Both the position numbers and the translations under genes were made by a program. From NCBI RefSeq assembly GCF_013362995.1, contig NZ_JABWDV010000423.1, positions 1 through 41,893 on the forward strand: a stretch of 41,893 bases of DNA, written 5' to 3'. This DNA comes from Streptomyces sp. TRM64462 (GTDB lineage Bacteria; Actinomycetota; Actinomycetes; Streptomycetales; Streptomycetaceae). Position 1 is the stretch's first letter. Each line of letters begins with the position of its first letter. The notes beneath the pieces are model-generated. The model had not been told where the DNA came from, did no database searches, and was given only the letters and a program-made list of their open reading frames with translations. Shown here piece after piece: positions 37,350-41,893 of the stretch.

Positions 37350-39638
37350 TTACTTCGCCGGCTCCGGTTCCGGTGCCGGCTCCGCGTCCGGCTCCGGGGC
37401 CTCCGGAGGCGCCGGGGTCTTGACCGACTCCAGCAGCAGCTGGGCCACGTCCACGACCTGGAGCGACTCCTTCGCCGCGCCCTCGTTCTTCTTGCCGTTG
37501 ACCGAGTCGGTCAGCATGACCAGGCAGAACGGGCAGGCCGTCGACACGATGTCCGGGTTGAGGGACAGCGCCTCGTCCACGCGCTCGGTGTTGATGCGCT
37601 TGCCGATGCGCTCCTCCATCCACATGCGCGCGCCACCCGCGCCGCAGCAGAAGCCGCGCTCCTTGTGGCGGTGCATCTCCTGCTGGCGGAGGCCCGGGAC
37701 CTTGTCCATGATCTCGCGCGGCGGCGTATACACCTTGTTGTGCCGGCCCAGGTAGCACGGGTCGTGGTACGTGATCAGGCCGTCGACCGGGGTGACCGGG
37801 GTGAGCCGGCCCTCGTCGATCAGGTGCTGGAGCAGCTGCGTGTGGTGGATGACCTCGAACTCACCGCCGAGCTGCGGGTACTCGTTCGCGATCGTGTTGA
37901 AGCAGTGCGGGCAGGTCGCGACGATCTTCTTCTTCGACTTGGGCTTGCGCGTCGACTCGTCTTCGTCGTCCTCGCCGAACGCCATGTTCAGCATCGCCAC
38001 GTTCTCCTGGCCGAGCTGCTGGAACAGCGGCTCGTTGCCGAGGCGGCGGGCGGAGTCGCCGGTGCACTTCTCGTCGCCGCCCATGATCGCGAACTTGACG
38101 TCCGCCATGTGGAGGAGTTCGGCGAAGGCCTTCGTGGTCTTCTTGGCGCGGTCCTCCAGGGCGCCGGCGCAGCCGACCCAGTAGAGGTAGTCGACCTCCG
38201 TCAGGTCCTCGATGTCCTTGCCGACGATCGGGACGTCGAAGTCGACCTCCTTGGTCCACTCGACGCGCTGCTTCTTGGCCAGGCCCCAGGGGTTGCCCTT
38301 CTTCTCCAGGTTCTTGAGCATCGTGCCCGCCTCGGACGGGAACGAGGACTCGATCATCACCTGGTAGCGGCGCATGTCGACGATGTGGTCGACGTGCTCG
38401 ATGTCGACCGGGCACTGCTCCACGCACGCGCCGCAGGTGGTGCAGGACCACAGCACGTCCGGGTCGATGACGCCGTTCTCCTCGGCGGTGCCGATCAGCG
38501 GGCGCTCGGCCTCGGCGAGTGCGGACGCGGGGACGCCGGCGAGGGCCTCGGCCGACGCCTTCTCCTCGCCCTCCATCGTCTTGCCGCCGCCGGCCAGCAG
38601 GTACGGCGCCTTGGCGTGGGCGTGGTCGCGCAGCGACATGATGAGGAGCTTCGGCGAGAGCGGCTTGCCGGTGTTCCAGGCGGGGCACTGCGACTGGCAG
38701 CGGCCGCACTCGGTGCAGGTCGCGAAGTCGAGGATGCCCTTCCAGGAGAAGTGCTCGACCTGGGAGACGCCGAAGACGGTCTCCTCGGCGCCCTCCTCGT
38801 CGTCGAAGACGGTCTCGAAGTCGATCTCCTTGCCGCCGGACGTCATCGGCTGCAGCGCGCCCAGGGCGGTCCCGCCGTGCGCGTCGCGCTTGAAGAAGAT
38901 GTTCGGGAAGCCGAGGAAGCGGTGCCAGGCCACACCCATGTTGGTGTTGAGCGAGACCGTGATCATCCAGATCAGGGAGACGCTGATCTTCACCATGGCC
39001 GCGAAGTAGACCAGGGTCTGCAGCGTGGCGACGCTCACGCCCCCGAGGGCGACGACGAGCGGGTACGAGACGAAGTAGGCCGCCTCGTACGAGTCCACGC
39101 CGTGCAGCGCGCCCTCCAGGCCGCGCAGGGCCAGGATCGCGAGGCCGATCGTGAGGATGACGTACTCGACGAAGTACGCCTGCCAGGCCTTCGAACCCGC
39201 GAACCGCGACTTGCGGCCGGCCCGCGACGGCAGGCTCAGCAGCCGGATCACCATGAGGACGGCGATACCGACCACGGTCATCAGGCCGATGAACTCGATG
39301 TACATCTCGAACGGCAGGAAGCCGCCGATGACCGGCAGCGTCCAGTCGGCCTGGAAGAGCTGCCCGTACGCCTGCGCCAGCGTCGGCGGCAGGGTCAGGA
39401 AGCCGACCGCGACGAACCAGTGCGCGAAGCCGACGATCCCCCAGCGGTTCATCCGGGTGTGGCCGAGGAACTCCCGGACCACGGTCGCGGTGCGCGCCTT
39501 CCAGTCGTCGGTACGGCTACCGGCCGGGACCGGCTGGCCCAGCTTCACGAACCGGTAGATATGCGCGATCGCTCGGGCAAAGAGCGCAACGCCGACCACG
39601 GTCAGGGTCAGCGACACAATGATCGCGGCGAGTTGCAT
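37350..39638 (-). CDS. Membrane-bound (Fe-S)-binding/CCG-domain oxidoreductase (heterodisulfide reductase-like)
   Basis: A 762-residue protein. Residues 1-235 contain about six membrane helices, similar to the NarI-like cytochrome module. C308-x2-C-x2-C-x3-C (CTECGRCQSQCPAW) and, about 100 residues later, CTTCGACVEQCPVD are two 4Fe-4S ferredoxin sites. Two CCG domains follow, with CVGC-like YWVGCAGALED, CPHCFNTIANEYP, YHDPCYLGRHNKVY, FCCGAGGARMWMEE and ACPFCLVML. The C-terminal tail is Pro/Glu/Ala-rich. The arrangement suggests electron transfer from a dehydrogenase to membrane quinone or thiol partners; the substrate is unknown. The gene is widely conserved in Streptomyces. Confidence 0.92.
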   Translation of the reverse strand: MQLAAIIVSLTLTVVGVALFARAIAHIYRFVKLGQPVPAGSRTDDWKARTATVVREFLGHTRMNRWGIVGFAHWFVAVGFLTLPPTLAQAYGQLFQADWTLPVIGGFLPFEMYIEFIGLMTVVGIAVLMVIRLLSLPSRAGRKSRFAGSKAWQAYFVEYVILTIGLAILALRGLEGALHGVDSYEAAYFVSYPLVVALGGVSVATLQTLVYFAAMVKISVSLIWMITVSLNTNMGVAWHRFLGFPNIFFKRDAHGGTALGALQPMTSGGKEIDFETVFDDEEGAEETVFGVSQVEHFSWKGILDFATCTECGRCQSQCPAWNTGKPLSPKLLIMSLRDHAHAKAPYLLAGGGKTMEGEEKASAEALAGVPASALAEAERPLIGTAEENGVIDPDVLWSCTTCGACVEQCPVDIEHVDHIVDMRRYQVMIESSFPSEAGTMLKNLEKKGNPWGLAKKQRVEWTKEVDFDVPIVGKDIEDLTEVDYLYWVGCAGALEDRAKKTTKAFAELLHMADVKFAIMGGDEKCTGDSARRLGNEPLFQQLGQENVAMLNMAFGEDDEDESTRKPKSKKKIVATCPHCFNTIANEYPQLGGEFEVIHHTQLLQHLIDEGRLTPVTPVDGLITYHDPCYLGRHNKVYTPPREIMDKVPGLRQQEMHRHKERGFCCGAGGARMWMEERIGKRINTERVDEALSLNPDIVSTACPFCLVMLTDSVNGKKNEGAAKESLQVVDVAQLLLESVKTPAPPEAPEPDAEPAPEPEPAK

Positions 39639-39780
39639 GAGGGCTCCTCGGGCCTGCGAGGCGGGGGACCGTCCCGGACTGCGGATCCGGGACTACTAAG
39701 CGGTAACTTATTGGGTTCGGTGCTGAGCGTACCCAGTTATTCCGCCGCACTGTAGCCGCGCAGGCGGTGATCTGTGTCGC

Positions 39781-40284
39781 TCAGGTGAGCCTGACCGGCG
39801 CCGCCCCGCCGACCGCTCGGCGGCGGGCCGCCCACAGCGCCCCGGGGGTGCGGAGCAGCAGGGAGACGTCCAGCTTCCACCCATGGTGCTCCACGTAGTG
39901 CTGGTCCAGCATCAGCGGCTCCTCCCACGGCAGGTCCGAGCCGCGCCGGAGCTGCGCGAGTCCGGTCAGGCCCGGCTTCACGCTCCGCCGCCAGGGCGCG
40001 TCCGCGCCGGGGGCGCCGGGCGGCAGCGGCTCCGGGCCGACGAGCGACATCTCGCCCCGTACGACATGGGGGAGCCGGGACAGCGCGTCCAGCCGGAAGA
40101 GGCGGACCGGAAGGGTGCGGAGCGTGAAGGGGCGGCCGTCCAGGCCGGTCCTCGTCTCCCGGACGAGAACGCCTCCCGGTGGACGGCGCAGGGCGGTGAT
40201 GGCCGCGGCCGCCGCCAGGGCCGGGGCGGCCAGCAGCAGAAGGGCCGAGCCGAGCGTGAGGTCCAGGGCGCGCTGGGAATGCAT
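39781..40284 (-). CDS. Short bacterial sugar transferase (WcaJ/phosphoglycosyl transferase type)
   Basis: A 167-residue protein of the monotopic phosphoglycosyl transferase family, which moves a sugar phosphate to a lipid carrier. ATG 40284 (AGGTGA upstream) is followed by one membrane-associated helix (~10-32), VLVRETRTGLDGRPFTLRTL, then LDALSRLPHVVRGEMSLVGP and KPGLTGLAQLRRGSDLPWEE, the family hallmarks. The usual E-x-P-rich first motif (F-K-x-R-S-M) is replaced by FTLRTLP, and the protein is ~30 residues shorter than typical cores (~200). It may act alone on a short glycolipid, or be degenerate. Confidence 0.8.
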   Translation of the reverse strand: MHSQRALDLTLGSALLLLAAPALAAAAAITALRRPPGGVLVRETRTGLDGRPFTLRTLPVRLFRLDALSRLPHVVRGEMSLVGPEPLPPGAPGADAPWRRSVKPGLTGLAQLRRGSDLPWEEPLMLDQHYVEHHGWKLDVSLLLRTPGALWAARRRAVGGAAPVRLT

Positions 40285-40395
40285 GGCAGTCACCTGACCG
40301 TTCTGGGGTGGTCGCGGCTTTTGTCCAGAACGATAGGGGTATGTTGCGGCGGGTAGTCGCTGCGGCACATCGTGTTGCGCATAAGGCGGGGATAA

Positions 40396-41893
<1,498 letters not shown>

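Noticed and set aside
37227..39755. 842-codon plus-strand frame over the Fe-S gene
   Set aside because: Mirror of the real gene's codon bias; composed of Arg, Leu, His, Val and Asp repeats with no domain.

Overview
The window is high-GC actinobacterial DNA, almost certainly a Streptomyces chromosome. Third codon positions are strongly G/C, GTG starts are common, coupled ATGA and GTGA overlaps are frequent, a TTA (bldA-type) leucine codon sits in a regulator, and the right end holds dnaK behind HspR-type CTTGAGT-N7-ACTCAAG (HAIR) operators. There are three parts.

(1) 1-12.28 kb is a stress and envelope block. It encodes a Spo0M-family protein, a small helical protein, two coupled CNNM/HlyC-type CBS membrane proteins with a 5'-truncated third copy, two TerD-family proteins, an Rv0909-type small protein, a tandem universal stress protein, an LCP (LytR-CpsA-Psr) enzyme, a BlaI-type repressor with an M56 metallopeptidase, and a GH16-like protein. 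Six copies of the palindrome TCTACA-N4-TGTAGA, or close variants, lie in the intergenic spaces. Four are 66-88 bp upstream of start codons and one lies in the divergent space between the LCP and blaI-like genes. I read this as a local regulon, probably of the BlaI/M56 pair.

(2) 12.28-34.54 kb looks like an integrated mobile island. An intact tRNA-Gly(CCC) gene (34468-34541, minus strand) ends it on the right. A decayed copy of the tRNA 3' half plus its terminator (75 of 82 positions identical) lies exactly 22,149 bp to the left, the geometry expected for integration into a tRNA 3' end. The island carries: small Cys-rich proteins and a stand-alone coiled-coil CHAT protease; a HAD hydrolase; an XRE/TPR regulator with a TTA codon, then three TGCCACGG-type operators spaced exactly 42 bp; an eight-gene overlapping operon with GT8, GT2 and GT4 glycosyltransferases, a PIG-L deacetylase, an APH-like kinase and a dTMP-kinase-like P-loop protein; a convergent second APH-like kinase; a relaxase and MobC; a 1.47-kb gene-free region rich in palindromes and 23-bp iteron-like repeats; excisionase and tyrosine integrase; and a four-gene operon of unknown function. 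That operon encodes an 835-aa protein with internally duplicated winged-helix-like units, a small helical protein, a dsRNA-binding-domain protein split by an apparent -1 frameshift, and a phage-type zinc-finger protein.

(3) 34.54-41.89 kb is conserved chromosome: a small zinc-ribbon protein, dcd, a phosphoribosyltransferase, a Yip1-domain membrane protein, a membrane Fe-S/CCG oxidoreductase, a sugar transferase, and the 5' part of dnaK.

The strongest candidates for undescribed biology are the XRE-controlled saccharide operon with its phased operator array, the dsRBD/winged-helix/zinc-finger operon, the iteron-like mobilisation region, and the TCTACA-N4-TGTAGA regulon. All calls come from reading the sequence; no database search was run.
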